DNA of 64,000 nt from Acholoe squamosa. Its lineage: Eukaryota > Annelida > Polychaeta > Phyllodocida > Polynoidae. Positions 24,301 through 35,161 of the stretch are shown piece after piece. Position numbers and translations under genes: made by a program. The stretch spans positions 35,996,002-36,060,001 of the forward strand of contig OX439046.1 in the NCBI GenBank assembly GCA_949317995.1, given 5' to 3'. Position 1 is the first letter of the stretch. Every line of letters starts with the position of its first letter. The notes under the pieces were generated by a model, which saw only the letters and a list, made by a program, of their open reading frames with translations, was not told the origin of the DNA and ran no database searches.

Positions 24301-24870
24301 GTGGTGCAATTCTACTCCAAAAAACAAAGGACTATGCAGAGGAAGGATTTGAATGACACTTCAACATAATATTATATGAACGACTACTAGCAAACCCAGT
24401 CAAAAGGTCGAAAAAAGACCAATGAGATGGTATAGGAAATGGCGAAATCTCCAACACCATGGTTGGTAGTATCCAAAACACAAAACCCAGGACTCCTTAC
24501 ATTTGTTTTCTACCAAAGATCCATGAAGGGAAAAAAGGGCAGATCAGTAGTGTCGGCCATTGGCTGCCCCACTGAGGAAATATCTCTGCATTTGTGGATA
24601 GCTTTTTGAAGCCGTTTGAGGGAGTAGACTGAGAGAACTCAGGGGGACATGTACCAAGCAATAAAATCATTGTAGATCTGCTGGAAATGGTACTATCAAT
24701 TAACCACATATAATTATATCTAGTTCAATAGGAGGTTCTACAGGTCTACAAAAATCAGGCATGACAATGGGCACAAGACTAGCACCATCTTACGCCGACA
24801 TCTTCATAGAGGCAGTAGAAGAAGCCTTACTGGTCTCACCTACACTCAAAATGGAAACTAATAGACTCCT
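24301..24870 (+). pseudogene. Penelope-like reverse transcriptase fragment
   Basis: Three frames carry hallmark blocks in the right order. They are FLPKIHEGKKG (about 24508-24540); after a frameshift RSVVSAIGCPTEEIS (24541-24590) and DSFLKPFEGV (24597-24630); and, further on, LQKSGMTMGTRLAPSYADIF (about 24746-24806). LPKIH, SxxGCPTExIS and GTRLAPSYA are characteristic of Penelope-like RTs. The catalytic YxDD block, the GIY-YIG endonuclease and the element ends were not found. At least two frameshifts and in-frame stops show it is inactive. Confidence 0.75.
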
Positions 24871-24985
24871 CATCGCTAGTGATAAGTTTGTGATTAGTTT
24901 TGCCTCATTGCACATGATGAGCCAAACTAATCAGTAATGAGTATCCAGACTCATCAAACTGATGAGCAAAACTTATCACAATGAA
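24864..24985. repeat. Degenerate CTCATCA-type repeats
   Basis: Words CTCATC, GTGATAAGTTT, GATTAGTTTTG and AACTAATCA recur in both orientations. Similar words fill 28840-29080. Confidence 0.5.
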
Positions 24986-24989
24986 TAGG

Positions 24990-25990
24990 TAAACAAGAGT
25001 TGTAACTGGTAACAGGTGGGGTTTAGTGGGGTTGTGTATCACCTTTTTTACATAAACAAAACAGAACACTCTACAGTCACTCAACACAGAGATAATATGG
25101 GTATTTGGATGTGATTTAAAGGGGACAGGAGGCATATAGGTGAGTTTCTATGTTTGTGTGTGTTGTATGCCTATGGGCAGTGTGTGTACATAAGTTGCAG
25201 GCAGGCAGTGGGCCACCACTGAAGGGTGGTAAGGGGGTAGGGTAGATTAACCTAAAGACGATCACATACCTAGAGTCAACCACCTGTCAGCTTGTTTTTC
25301 TCACTTCCACATGATTGTAGTGCATTGGTCTTAAATCCTAATATTATAGAAATAGAGGTGTTATAGTATCCCATAGAATGATGTCCTGGAATATATGAAG
25401 TAATTGTCATTGCATGATAATACACTAAAGTTCATCAGAATTCTCCAAATTTGGTTTGATAATTTGAAGATGAAAAGTGCTCACATATACAACATTTTGA
25501 CTCCAGGAATTGATAAATATCTAGAATCCTAAATGATAGCATAAGGAAAAGTGCAGAAATGTTAAATACTTTCTTTATAGGACTTATTTCGTAGAACATA
25601 CCGATTTCACCTTGGGAGGACCACCATTTCACCTAGAGTTGACCACTCCTTATACACCTATTTGTACATTTAATTGAATAGAAACCAATGGTTATGTAGG
25701 AATACATCACAAGACTCATGGCCAGAATAGTTTGAGATAGAAATCTTCATTGTACTATGCTCTGATGCATACATTTCAATCTTTACTGTAATGCTATGGT
25801 TATTACTGTGTAGAGGAAGTATTTGATACTGAGATTGTGATGATAAAGTTAAGGAATGGATTATTATAGTCCATATTGAAGGTCTATGAAAGAACATTAA
25901 AAACAAAGCCTCTATAATGCAGGGTTGGAAATACCACTACTATTTTGATAAGATTTACAATATCCATGACCATAAAATTGCCCCCAATTT
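24990..25990. other. No recognisable gene
   Basis: AT-rich, with only short minus-strand frames lacking motifs. AATTTGAAGATGAAAAGTGC at about 25461-25480 recurs at about 26915-26935. Confidence 0.45.
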
Positions 25991-26044
25991 CCATTCTAAT
26001 TGAGTCACTGTAAAAACATACATTTTCTTATGATGCAATAGTTT
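25991..26044. repeat. 54-bp direct repeat, left copy, flanking repeat E copy 2
   Basis: CTAATTGAGTCACTGTAAAA continuing to GATGCAATAGTTT is repeated almost exactly at 26936-26989. The two copies bracket the whole E2 block. Confidence 0.9.
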
Positions 26045-26045
26045 A

Positions 26046-26909
26046 TTCTGTAAATGAGGAAGTTATATAATTGAGCCTAGAAAATAGGCCTTATGATCCT
26101 ATTTATCATGTTTATATGAAATGCAAGAGGGTGAGATATTGTCACTTTACCCAACACATACCCAGAGGGCAATGTAGTTAAATGGATTGTTTGCCTGAAG
26201 TGGCCTATACAGAACCAATCATAAAGTGTGCCCTATCATGTAGTAAGAGTGCTATGGTCAGATGTTGGGTGGGTTGTGTAAACACAGGGAGGACCGGGGA
26301 CTTTGCTGACTGTCAGACCCTGTCTATACTACTAGAGGGGACTACACTGAGCATGTGGTTGAGACTAGTTTTCCACCCGTGGTTCAAGGCTTTGCTTATT
26401 ACCAGAAGTGAATCTCTACATCTACCCGTGACACACAGAGTTGTTGAAGATGTGTGATACTCTTCAAAAACATACTGCTTATGAAATGAGGTATTCAATG
26501 TTGCATTGTAAATTCAAAAATGTTTATCAATAAAACATGTTATAAACATTCTCCCACCTTTTCCCATGGTTAATGATTTAAGAGAAGGCTTTCTCCTCTT
26601 TCTCAATTTGTCTGATTATGCCCAGCAAATTGTCGTGAGTCCTCGTCAACCTGTGTGAAGTGGCTCACACATGTCGCTAGATGGAACACGACATCGTTAT
26701 AGCACAAGATCACCAGGAATAGCAATTGCTTTGCCACATGAGTCTAACACACAGTGGCGAAAGATGATGGAATGAGTTATCACTCAAAAAGGAGTCACCA
26801 TTGATGACCAATCATGGCGACAGATGACGACAATTTGCTGGGTGATAGAGCCCAAACAATAGAAACATTGTATTACATTTTCTGAGAAGAAAAAAACAAC
26901 ATGTAATTT
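26046..26909 (+). repeat. Dispersed repeat E, copy 2, carrying a small TIR insertion
   Basis: A near-identical duplicate of 22167-22880. About 75 bp present in copy 1 (22725-22798) are absent and a 222-bp TIR element stands in their place. The 54-bp direct repeats on both sides are far longer than a transposition target duplication. Confidence 0.85.
26621..26842. mobile_element. Short TIR element F2, deletion derivative of F1
   Basis: Ends CCCAGCAAATTGTCGT and ACGACAATTTGCTGGG are the same as those of the 1.85-kb element at 62049-63902. About 100 bp from each end match F1, but both satellite arrays are missing. TG flanks both sides (26619-26620, 26843-26844); copy 1 of repeat E has ATTATGATAGAGCCC at the corresponding empty site, which supports a 2-bp duplication. 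Confidence 0.85.
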
Positions 26910-26935
26910 TCGATCATTTGAAGATGAAAAGTGCT

Positions 26936-26989
26936 CATTGCTAATTGAGTCACTGTAAAAACATACATTTTCTTATGATGCAATAGTTT
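26936..26989. repeat. 54-bp direct repeat, right copy
   Basis: Second copy of 25991-26044. It is joined on its left to a copy of 25461-25480, so two separate upstream stretches have been fused here. Confidence 0.9.
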
Positions 26990-27347
26990 TAATTACACCA
27001 TTTTACTGCATATCTATAGAAGACACTGATTCTTTTTTTTTTTAATAATAGTTTAATGATCATAGGGCCATTAAAAGGGTAGTTATCAAGTGGTCCACTC
27101 AAGGTGCAAGGTGGTCATCTCAAGGTGAAAATAGATCAACTAAGATGGTCTTAGAAATGATGAAAAACAATAGATAAACTTTACACATGGATTTGAGAAA
27201 GGTAATTGGTCAAAAAGCCCAAATAATAGTCTTTCACTTAGTACCTTGGGGAACCCTAAGGACCTATTAGACTCAAAGATATTAGCTACTGCATTTCCCT
27301 TATTGAAAACCTGCACAGGAACGGTCATCTTTAGGTTATTCTACCGT

Positions 27348-27810
27348 ACACAGTGACACTGTGTTCTGGTGTGAGTGCTTTGTAGGGTTAGATGCAGTGT
27401 GAGGTTAATTAGTATGTGCATTGCACTGTACAAGTAAACAGTGCAGTTGAGGTGACATTCATGATGTGGGATGTTGTCAGTTGTATAGATCTATCACCTG
27501 TAGATCAAGTAATGATATATGTCATAAGGTAGATGATACAGGTTAGTGTCACTTACGCCATACTTGTTATTGAGGATGGGAAAGAGGTTGGAAAGGGGGC
27601 ACACAGTGACACTGTGCCCTGGTGTGAGTGCTGTGTAGGGCTAGATGCAGTACAAAATTTGTATTTGTACATTGTTATATACAAGTGAAGTGTGCATTTG
27701 CGATGGCATTTATCATGTGGAAGTTTGTCTGTTGCATAGATCTATCACCTAAGTAGATAGATGTAGTCATACTATATGTCATAAGCTATGTGATATGGGC
27801 TTGTGCAAGT
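27348..27810. repeat. Tandem duplication, about 253-bp period, two diverged copies
   Basis: ACACAGTGACACTGTG followed by GGTGTGAGTGC...GTAGGG starts at 27348 and again at 27601. The copies share ATAGATCTATCACCT and ATATGTCATAAG in the same order. Identity is roughly 75-80% by eye. Confidence 0.75.
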
Positions 27811-27829
27811 TATGCCATATTCAATGTGC

Positions 27830-28260
27830 TTTCTGTATGATGTGTAAAACTGTGTTAAGTTACCTTACATTATGTCATGCTGTTCACAGTGTCCCATGCT
27901 GGATAATGTTGCAACTTATCATGTTATGTTGTGTGAAGTGTTCTTTGTTTTGACATACATAATATTGATATGTTGGATGTTGCATGCCATATCATGTTGC
28001 ATTGTGTCATATCATATTGTGTAATGTGCTTGATGTATGTTGTTTCTTGTGTAATGTCATGGAATGTGTCATATTGTTTATGTATTATTGGTCTTGTGGT
28101 ATGTTATCATATCTTGTTTGGCATTATGCCATGTTATCTATTTCTTTGTTGTGTTATGTTTTGTGTATGTATATGGATTTGAGGTGTGTCTTCTGTGTGA
28201 TGTGAAATTTATAATGTGCCACTTGTGACATGTCATAAAACTATACATGTAGCAGGTTTC
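27830..28260. repeat. TG/CAT-rich low-complexity tract
   Basis: Dominated by TGTTATGTTGTGT- and CATGTTAT-like words. The open frames here (for example 27970-28205) are compositional artefacts. Confidence 0.7.
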
Positions 28261-28561
28261 TTCATATCAGATGTTTTGCCACACTGTGTGGCTTACTATA
28301 CTAAATGCATTGATTATTTGCCATAAATATGCCTTGAGCTGTCATTTCATGTGGGAGTCTTCTTGCATCATAACTTGCTGCATTTAGACAGTATTGTGTG
28401 ATATGCAATTTTTAAGATTTTTTACATTGTTGTGTACAGATTTTTATGAAATTGCCTTAAAACAGATATCTTAATAATTCTGCCACAGTTTTCTATATGA
28501 AGCTATTGATACCTGTTATGTGTGTTAAGCTATGGTCCCAGGTAGATATCAATATCTGATT

Positions 28562-28640
28562 AAGGCTCCTCTTAAGGTGTTCATCTCTGAAACAGGGTTG
28601 TGGGTTTGAATCTCTGCCCTACCACCCTGCATCATACTGA
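28562..28640 (+). other. Possible tRNA-derived SINE fragment
   Basis: GTGGGTTTGAATCTCTGCCC resembles a pol III B box (GGTTCGANTCC) and is preceded by an anticodon-arm-like CTCTGAAACAG. The A box is poor, and no poly(A) tail or target duplication is visible. Confidence 0.25.
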
Positions 28641-28839
28641 TCCCCTGGGGGTTTATCAAGCCTGTTGGGTCAACATGATGCATGAATGCAGGCACCATGG
28701 GTTGCTCACCAAGGCTACATTCATGCATTATGATGCCAAATATAGGTACTATGCATTTATGCGTTAGCAGCCCTTTAATGGTAAAAAGAGGGATCATTTG
28801 ACAACATTATTCATGCCATATGAGGCAAAGTTGAGCATG

Positions 28840-29080
28840 ATAGGCTCATCATTTTGATTACCCTGTGATGCGATCCTCATTATTCTGATGAGGCAGAACT
28901 ACTCACCCAGTGTGATAGAAGTGATGATCCTAGGCTCATCACTTTGATTAGTCTGTGATGAGTCCTCATCATTTTGATTAGGCCAAACTACTGCCGTGGT
29001 ACACCATCAAAACGATGAGGCAAAACTCATCACTACTGATTAGTTTTTGATTAGTATTTGATTAGTTTTTGATAAGTTCC
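28840..29080. repeat. Degenerate CTCATCATTTTGATTAG repeats
   Basis: CTCATCA(C/T)TTTGATTAG recurs about every 30-50 bp, then TTTTTGATTAGTATTTGATTAG. It resembles 24864-24985. Confidence 0.6.
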
Positions 29081-30733
29081 TGTTTACAGTGTACTCTCAA
29101 CCCCCAGTGAGAAGGTAACAAGACACAGTCCCCTATGAACACTTTATAACATACTTGAAGCCTGTCATCAGTGATGTCATCACCGGCCATGAAACCACTG
29201 ACAATGCCATTACCAGCAGACTTTAAGCCACCGACAATGGTGGGGAGGTCACATGACCATTCCTCCTGTTTGTATAAAAACTGACAAACCAACCGCCAAA
29301 CTGATGGCTGTCTGACGCCGTCAGTCAGTGATGTAGGGACAGTATCCTTAGGGTCCCCAGCTCTCTAGTTCTATTAGAGCTTGGATTTATATTGGTTCCT
29401 AATTGAGCCCAAATCTTTACAATTCCATTATCGCTGCACACATAGTTAGGCCAAAATGAAAAAAAAACAATGAAGAGAAGGGCTATACCAGACATTTGCT
29501 CAAGGATGCACTAGACAAATCTAGAGAGGAGCCTCTGAAAACAAACAAAAAGAAGAAGAGGGATCACAATGTAGACAAATGTTACCTTCAACTGATTGCC
29601 AGTGTGAGTTCTCTCTTCTAAATTGAATAATGTGTTGCACTGGTTTTATTATAGATACTGGCCATGGTGCTAACCTCAGAGGGGGGATAGGAATACCACT
29701 GAAAAGAGAATGTGGTACACTCAGTGCCCCACTGGACTCTCATACAATTTGAAATAAATATTGAAAGAGTCATTGATTAAGGAGGGGAGTGAGCCATTTC
29801 TCACTATCGGCTATTCCGGGATGTTCCCGCATGTCATTCATATATGGATGAACCTGAGTCAAGTCCTTGCAAGACTTGTTGACAGGAGTCCATCAATAAG
29901 GAGGATTTAACAGTGATAAAGTAGGTTATAACAAATTAGCCAGAAGGGTATTTCAGAATAGTGGTAAATTAGCACTATTTTGAAATTATTTCCAGGGCTG
30001 TTGCTGAAATGTGTAGAGGCAAGGAGAAAGGGGGCTCCGTGCTAAAAGTCAACTTTAAAATTCAGATCACTAGCTTTTCAGTGATATATTGCAACAGAAG
30101 ATACTCCTGTTAGTCTTAGAGGAATGGCTTGCTAAATATGGGTAGTTATGCCCATTTCCTGAGTGGCAATATGCTCTACATCTAATTGGCCATGAGATAC
30201 ATCTAAAATTAGCATAATTTATGCTAATTAGCTAAGTTAGCATAATTTTTAAATTCTTTTGCCTATAACTTTTGATCTAGAAATGGTATTTTCTTTCTGT
30301 TTTCACCATAGTAAACCTGGTGAAACGTACCTTCAAATGAGATCACTGATTTTCCTATTTACAACGAAAATCATGTTTCCATGGCAACAGAAATCAACAA
30401 AAATGCCTATTTAGGCCCAAAAACGTTATTTTTACATGCCTTGTTTGGAACCTTTTCACCCAAAATAGAACGTTTTATCAAAAATCATTGAATTCTCCAT
30501 GAAAAAGTACCCTAAAACAGTTTTAGGCATATTTTTCCTATTCCAGCCACTAGTGATGCCTCCTGGTGGCTAAAACAGGTACTAAATCCTGCAGAAACCC
30601 CCATTTCTGCTTGCTGGCTCACAAATGCTCAAGACATTGATTATTGGTTTGAGGAGCCCTCAATGAGAAGGGGAGGCCCCCAGAATGACTCTGAGCATGT
30701 ATTGTACAGTATAGGATAGGTTACTCCATACAG
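29081..30733. other. No recognisable gene
   Basis: Mostly AT-rich intergenic sequence with repeated GCATAATTT/ATGCTAATTAGC words near 30210-30250. No coding motif. Confidence 0.45.
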
Positions 30734-30742
30734 TCCTATAGT

Positions 30743-32911
30743 GAAGGCAACCCCCCCCCTCTACCCCCCCCCCATGAAACTAGGTGACATTGTTTGTTCA
30801 GTATTGGGCCCTTTGTAGGATAAGGGGGTTTATGGAGCTATCATGTATCTCCATGAAAGGGATACCAAATGAAATGAAGAGACCATATAAACCAAAAAAT
30901 CCTGCTAAATCCAAAAGTGATGGTCTTTATTCTAAGAATTTGACCAAAAATACCAAAAAATTGAGGTTTGATGAGGGAAATATTTTGAAAATGTACAAAA
31001 ATTATATTAAAAATGATTGGAAATCTTTAAATATAGAACATGTGAATCAAATTTTAATACATAAATCCACATACCCAAATGTCTGCCTATCTCTCAGTCA
31101 AACAAGTACTGTGCCTGTGCATTGCTCTGCCTATCTCACATACAGCATATCAATTGTGTACCTATCACTCATCCTGCCTATCTCTTCAATCCAAAACATC
31201 TACAGTTAAATCTGGTTATCTCTTAAAAGGCTTAACTTATAATGCTTACCCCTCACCTTACCTTATCTTATTTGTTCCTTCTTTCCTTTAGTCTACCTAT
31301 CCTCAATCTGCCTATCATTCATTTAACCTATCCCTCATGGTGACTATCCCTCAGACCATCATGCTTAATCTGCGCTGTTTTTCTGCCATATAAGCCTTTA
31401 TTGGTTGACAGTACATTCCTTATCATGTCTACTATTTCAATTTTACCTATCCCTAATAATGCCCATCATGAAGCCTACCTATCTCTCATTATGCCTATCC
31501 CCCAACTCTGCACATCCCTCATATCTGACTTCCACATCTGTCCCTAGTACCCATGTTTTCTTTTTTTTATGTTTGCTCATCTTACAAGGTACTCTATGCC
31601 TATTTCTCAAATTGCTAATTGCTCATACTACCTATCCCCCTTGGTACCCATCCTTACCTATCTCCCATGCTCTCTATATAGCTCTCTTACCCATCTCAAC
31701 TCTCTTAACCTACCTATGTCACAACCCACCTTCATTATGGTGACTATTTCTTAGTCAACCTATCACCTAACATACTGGTTACGGTCCACCTTATTGATAC
31801 ATCTACCTATTATTCATGCTGCATATCTTTCAGTTTGCCTATATAATGATATGAATGGGCGATAGGCATAATGAGGGATAGGTATAATTCACAAGGCATA
31901 GACTTGGAGACAGGTGGAAGAAATTGAACACAATCTGAGATATGAATAGAGAGAATGGGTTAGACTGACTGAGCTGAGATGGTAAGAAAGCCATATGGAG
32001 AGCATGAGGGATAGGCATTCCAAGGGATTGGTAGCAAGGGGGATAGGTAGTATGAACAATATTCAGTTTGGGTGATAGGCACAGAGAGTACCTTGTAAGA
32101 TGAGCAAATGTAAAAATTAAACCATGGGTGCTAGGGACAGATGTGTAAGTCAAATATGAGGGATATGCAGAGTTGGGGGATAGGTGTAATGAAGGATAGG
32201 TAGGCTTTAGGATAGGCATCATTAAGGATAGATAGGATCAAAATGGTAGATATGATAAGTAATGTACTGTTAACCATTAGGGCCTAAATAAAGAGATGAA
32301 CAATACAGTTTAAACACAATGGTCTGAGGGATAGTCACCATGAGGGATAGGTAAAATGAATGATCTATCTAGGCAAATTGATGATAGGTAAACTATGGGA
32401 AACTAGGACCAGAGAAGATTAGGTAAAGTGAGGAGTAAGCTTTAGTATTTAGGCCTTTATGCTTTAGATTCAAGAGATAGGCAGTATGGGTGATAGGTAG
32501 ACTAAGGGATAGGCAGTATGTGAGATAGGCAGAGTAATACACAGATAGAATACTTGTCAGATTGGGAGATAGGCAGACATTTGGATATGTGCATTGAGGT
32601 ACTAACTCTGGTTTACATGTTGTGTCTGTAAAGACTTATCATTTTGAATATCATTTTTGTACATATTTAAAATATTTTCCTCATCAAACCTCATTGTTGA
32701 GTACTTTTAGTCAATTTCTGAGAATCATAATCACAAAATTTGGATTCAGCAGGATTTTCTGGTCTAAGTGGTTCCTTCTTCCCCTTTAGTATCACCCTGA
32801 TAAAGGAATACCACAGCTCCATAAACCACCTAATCCTCTATAGAAATCAACAATGAAGACACAGGGGCACCTAGTTTCATGGGGGGATAGAGGGGGGGGG
32901 GGGGTCGACCC
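30743..32911. mobile_element. 2.17-kb foldback element, MULE-like, with 9-bp target duplication
   Basis: The left half (30743 to about 31820) is the inverted complement of the right half (about 31835-32911). For example CCCATGAAACTAGGTG pairs with CACCTAGTTTCATGGG, GTTTATGGAGCT with AGCTCCATAAAC, and GTCTGCCTATCTCTCA inverts near 32555. A perfect 9-bp direct repeat TCCTATAGT flanks it (30734-30742, 32912-32920). Long inverted arms and 9-bp duplications are typical of Mutator-like elements; a Foldback class is the alternative. Arms are filled with degenerate CCTATC(C/T)CTCAT units. No transposase is encoded. Confidence 0.85.
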
Positions 32912-33094
32912 TCCTATAGTATCTAAACTTCTTGCTCTGAGTACAGTATTCTCTACTTCTGATACACTAATAGCTATCAGAACTGTTCAAAAATCTTTCA
33001 CAAATACATGTATTTACAAGATCATCATGAATCAATAGTAAATAAAAAGATCGACCCTGGACCCTGATGGATATGTCCAGTTCAGATTTCTATC

Positions 33095-33142
33095 GATGCA
33101 GAACTCTAGCTATGTGAACCAATGTTTCTCAACTGCATTTTA
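33095..33142. repeat. 48-bp direct repeat, left copy
   Basis: GATGCAGAACTCTAGCTATG continuing to CAACTGCATTTTA, repeated at 33379-33426, 284 bp away. Confidence 0.85.
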
Positions 33143-33378
33143 CTAGTAATGTTAAGTATGAGGTCGAAAATCATAGAAAGTTGGCAGATGGGGCCTCCCG
33201 TGGAGTTTAGGGGCCTGAGATTAAACCCTGGAGTATCTGAAATATATTTTTTGTGGATAATGTATAGGTATTGGGGTAACTACCCACGAAATATTTTCAG
33301 TTAAATATGAAATCCATTGTTGTGGCAACACCCTGAACATCTATACTCTGGAGGACCCTGGAGAGGTTTCTTGCCGAA

Positions 33379-33426
33379 TGATGCAGAACTCTAGCTATGT
33401 GAACCAATGTTTCTCAACTGCATTTT
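33379..33426. repeat. 48-bp direct repeat, right copy
   Basis: Second copy of 33095-33142, essentially identical. Both are followed by GTTAAGTATGA within about 10 bp. Confidence 0.85.
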
Positions 33427-33767
33427 AAGTTAAGTATGATGTGTATGAATGCCGTATATTTGTGTCAACCAGTAAATAGGATTCTGTGGTTAACTTCTTA
33501 GGTGATGGACTAAGGAAATACCTAAAATGCATTATACCACGATTTTGGTCTTTTCAGTGCTGAAACAGGATAATCTCAGTGTTTTTATCATGCGATAGAG
33601 GCACTGATTTGACTTTCACATTAACATGAGTTGACAGATGGTACACTTCCTATATAAGTGACTGCATGTGTAATCTCTTCCAAATGGTACATATAACGGT
33701 ATGTTTAGTACTGTTCTGTGTGACAGCAGCTCAGGTGAACCTTTATGGTAGGCCTACGAAAAAGCTG

Positions 33768-33853
33768 GCCAGTGGTGGGGATAGAACTAGCAACAGCAGG
33801 TAGGGACCGATCTGGAGCGCCACCATCTAACCACTAGGCCATGGCTACTGCTG
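33768..33853 (-). other. tRNA-like SINE head or tRNA pseudogene
   Basis: The minus strand reads ATGGCCTAGTGGTTAGATGG, an A-box and D-arm-like block, then about 45 nt later CTAGTTCTATCCCC, a B-box-like T arm. A clean cloverleaf does not form in the anticodon region, so this is a tRNA-derived repeat and not a tRNA gene. Confidence 0.5.
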
Positions 33854-33989
33854 AGTATGTATTGCTAAGAATCTGCCTTGGACAATATCACCCACAAGCT
33901 GCCAAAGTCTGCCAAGGGTGGCGCCACATGTTCTGTTGACAAACACGCCATGGCATCGATGCAGATATGGTTTTATTGATTATTTATTG

Positions 33990-34580
33990 AATAATGATTA
34001 ATTATTGATGGTAAATCGTACCTAAGGCCTCATGCCTTTATCATGCCCTAAAATCAACTTGTGCCTGTCTAATCATCATTTATGCCCTTACTAGATCGTA
34101 TCTTTCCAAGTTCCAGAATAATCAAGTGTGTCATCTAATGAAATGACTGAATCTTCTCAGTTCCTTGATGGGTTACACCGTTTTACTTTTCCTTTTAAGT
34201 TTGCAAATGGCTTTATTTTCTACAAGTCCTTGTAACCTATGCATGGGCCACCATGATACGACAAGATACCTAAGGTTCTACAGGCCAATGCCTCAATATA
34301 TACAGAGGCTCACTTTTTTCATTCCCCCAACGTTGGAATGAAATCTTAACAAACAATGCAGTTATTCAATGGACATCCTTTGTATCCGTATTGACCAATA
34401 AATAGACTGGTGGACCGGTGTGAGTCCTTAAAAGTCAAAGAAATTATTTTAAGGGCAGTAGAGCTAGGCATGATATTTAACTTTGATCTATGGAACATGC
34501 TGAATTTGAGCACCAAGTTTGCCAAGCTAGATTTTTGGCACCCAAATCTTGCATATAATTATGTGACGATCTGCCCCATA
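33990..34580. other. No recognisable gene
   Basis: AT-rich, short frames only. The plus-strand frame 34410-34703 runs into repeat E and is not a gene. Confidence 0.45.
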
Positions 34581-34584
34581 AGCA

Positions 34585-34950
34585 GTACATCAGTCTCCCC
34601 TGCATCATCATTAACACAACCCACCCAATCCATATGGCTACTTTGCATATGCATTATCACTAGGTATCCAACATCGTGTGTCAGTACTCTGACACTAGGT
34701 TAGATAATAGGGTACACTTAATGTTTCGTTCTATATATAAGTAACCCAATTAACTACATTGGCCTATGGGTGTGTGTTAAGGTGACAATATCCCACTCTC
34801 TTGCATTCCATATACACATTCTAAATGGGCTCATAAGGCCAATATCATTTCCATATTTTCAGCAAAACGTTAGAAAAAGTATCAGCTCTGCATAGCTTCT
34901 TACAGTGTCTAATTAAGGATATGGTAAATGTCTCATGGAATTTCTATTCA
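34585..34950 (-). repeat. Diverged inverted partial copy of dispersed repeat E
   Basis: The reverse complement aligns with about 22045-22420, for example ATGAGTAGAAATTCCATGAG against CATGGAATTTCTATTCATAG near 34935-34954. About 80% identity by eye. It ends at the GT microsatellite. Confidence 0.7.

Positions 34951-34952
<2 letters not shown>

Positions 34953-35020
<68 letters not shown>
34953..35020. repeat. (GT)n microsatellite
   Basis: About 34 uninterrupted GT units abutting the end of the repeat E fragment. Confidence 0.98.
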
Positions 35021-35022
<2 letters not shown>

Positions 35023-35161
35023 GGCGCAATTAGGGAGGTTGCGCAATTTCGAAAGTTTTCTATATCAGTTCAGTTTCTTATGAAATAAGTCTGTGCATTG
35101 GCATGAACTATTCTTAAAATCTCATAATAAGATTCAAAAAGGATAGCTTCCTCTATTTTGG

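Noticed and set aside
27970-28205. Cys/Met/Val-rich small open frames
   Set aside because: Low-complexity TG/CAT composition.
31079-32222. Ser/Thr/Tyr/Pro-rich open frames in the foldback element
   Set aside because: They arise from CCTATCCCTCAT-like repeat units and occur symmetrically on both arms.
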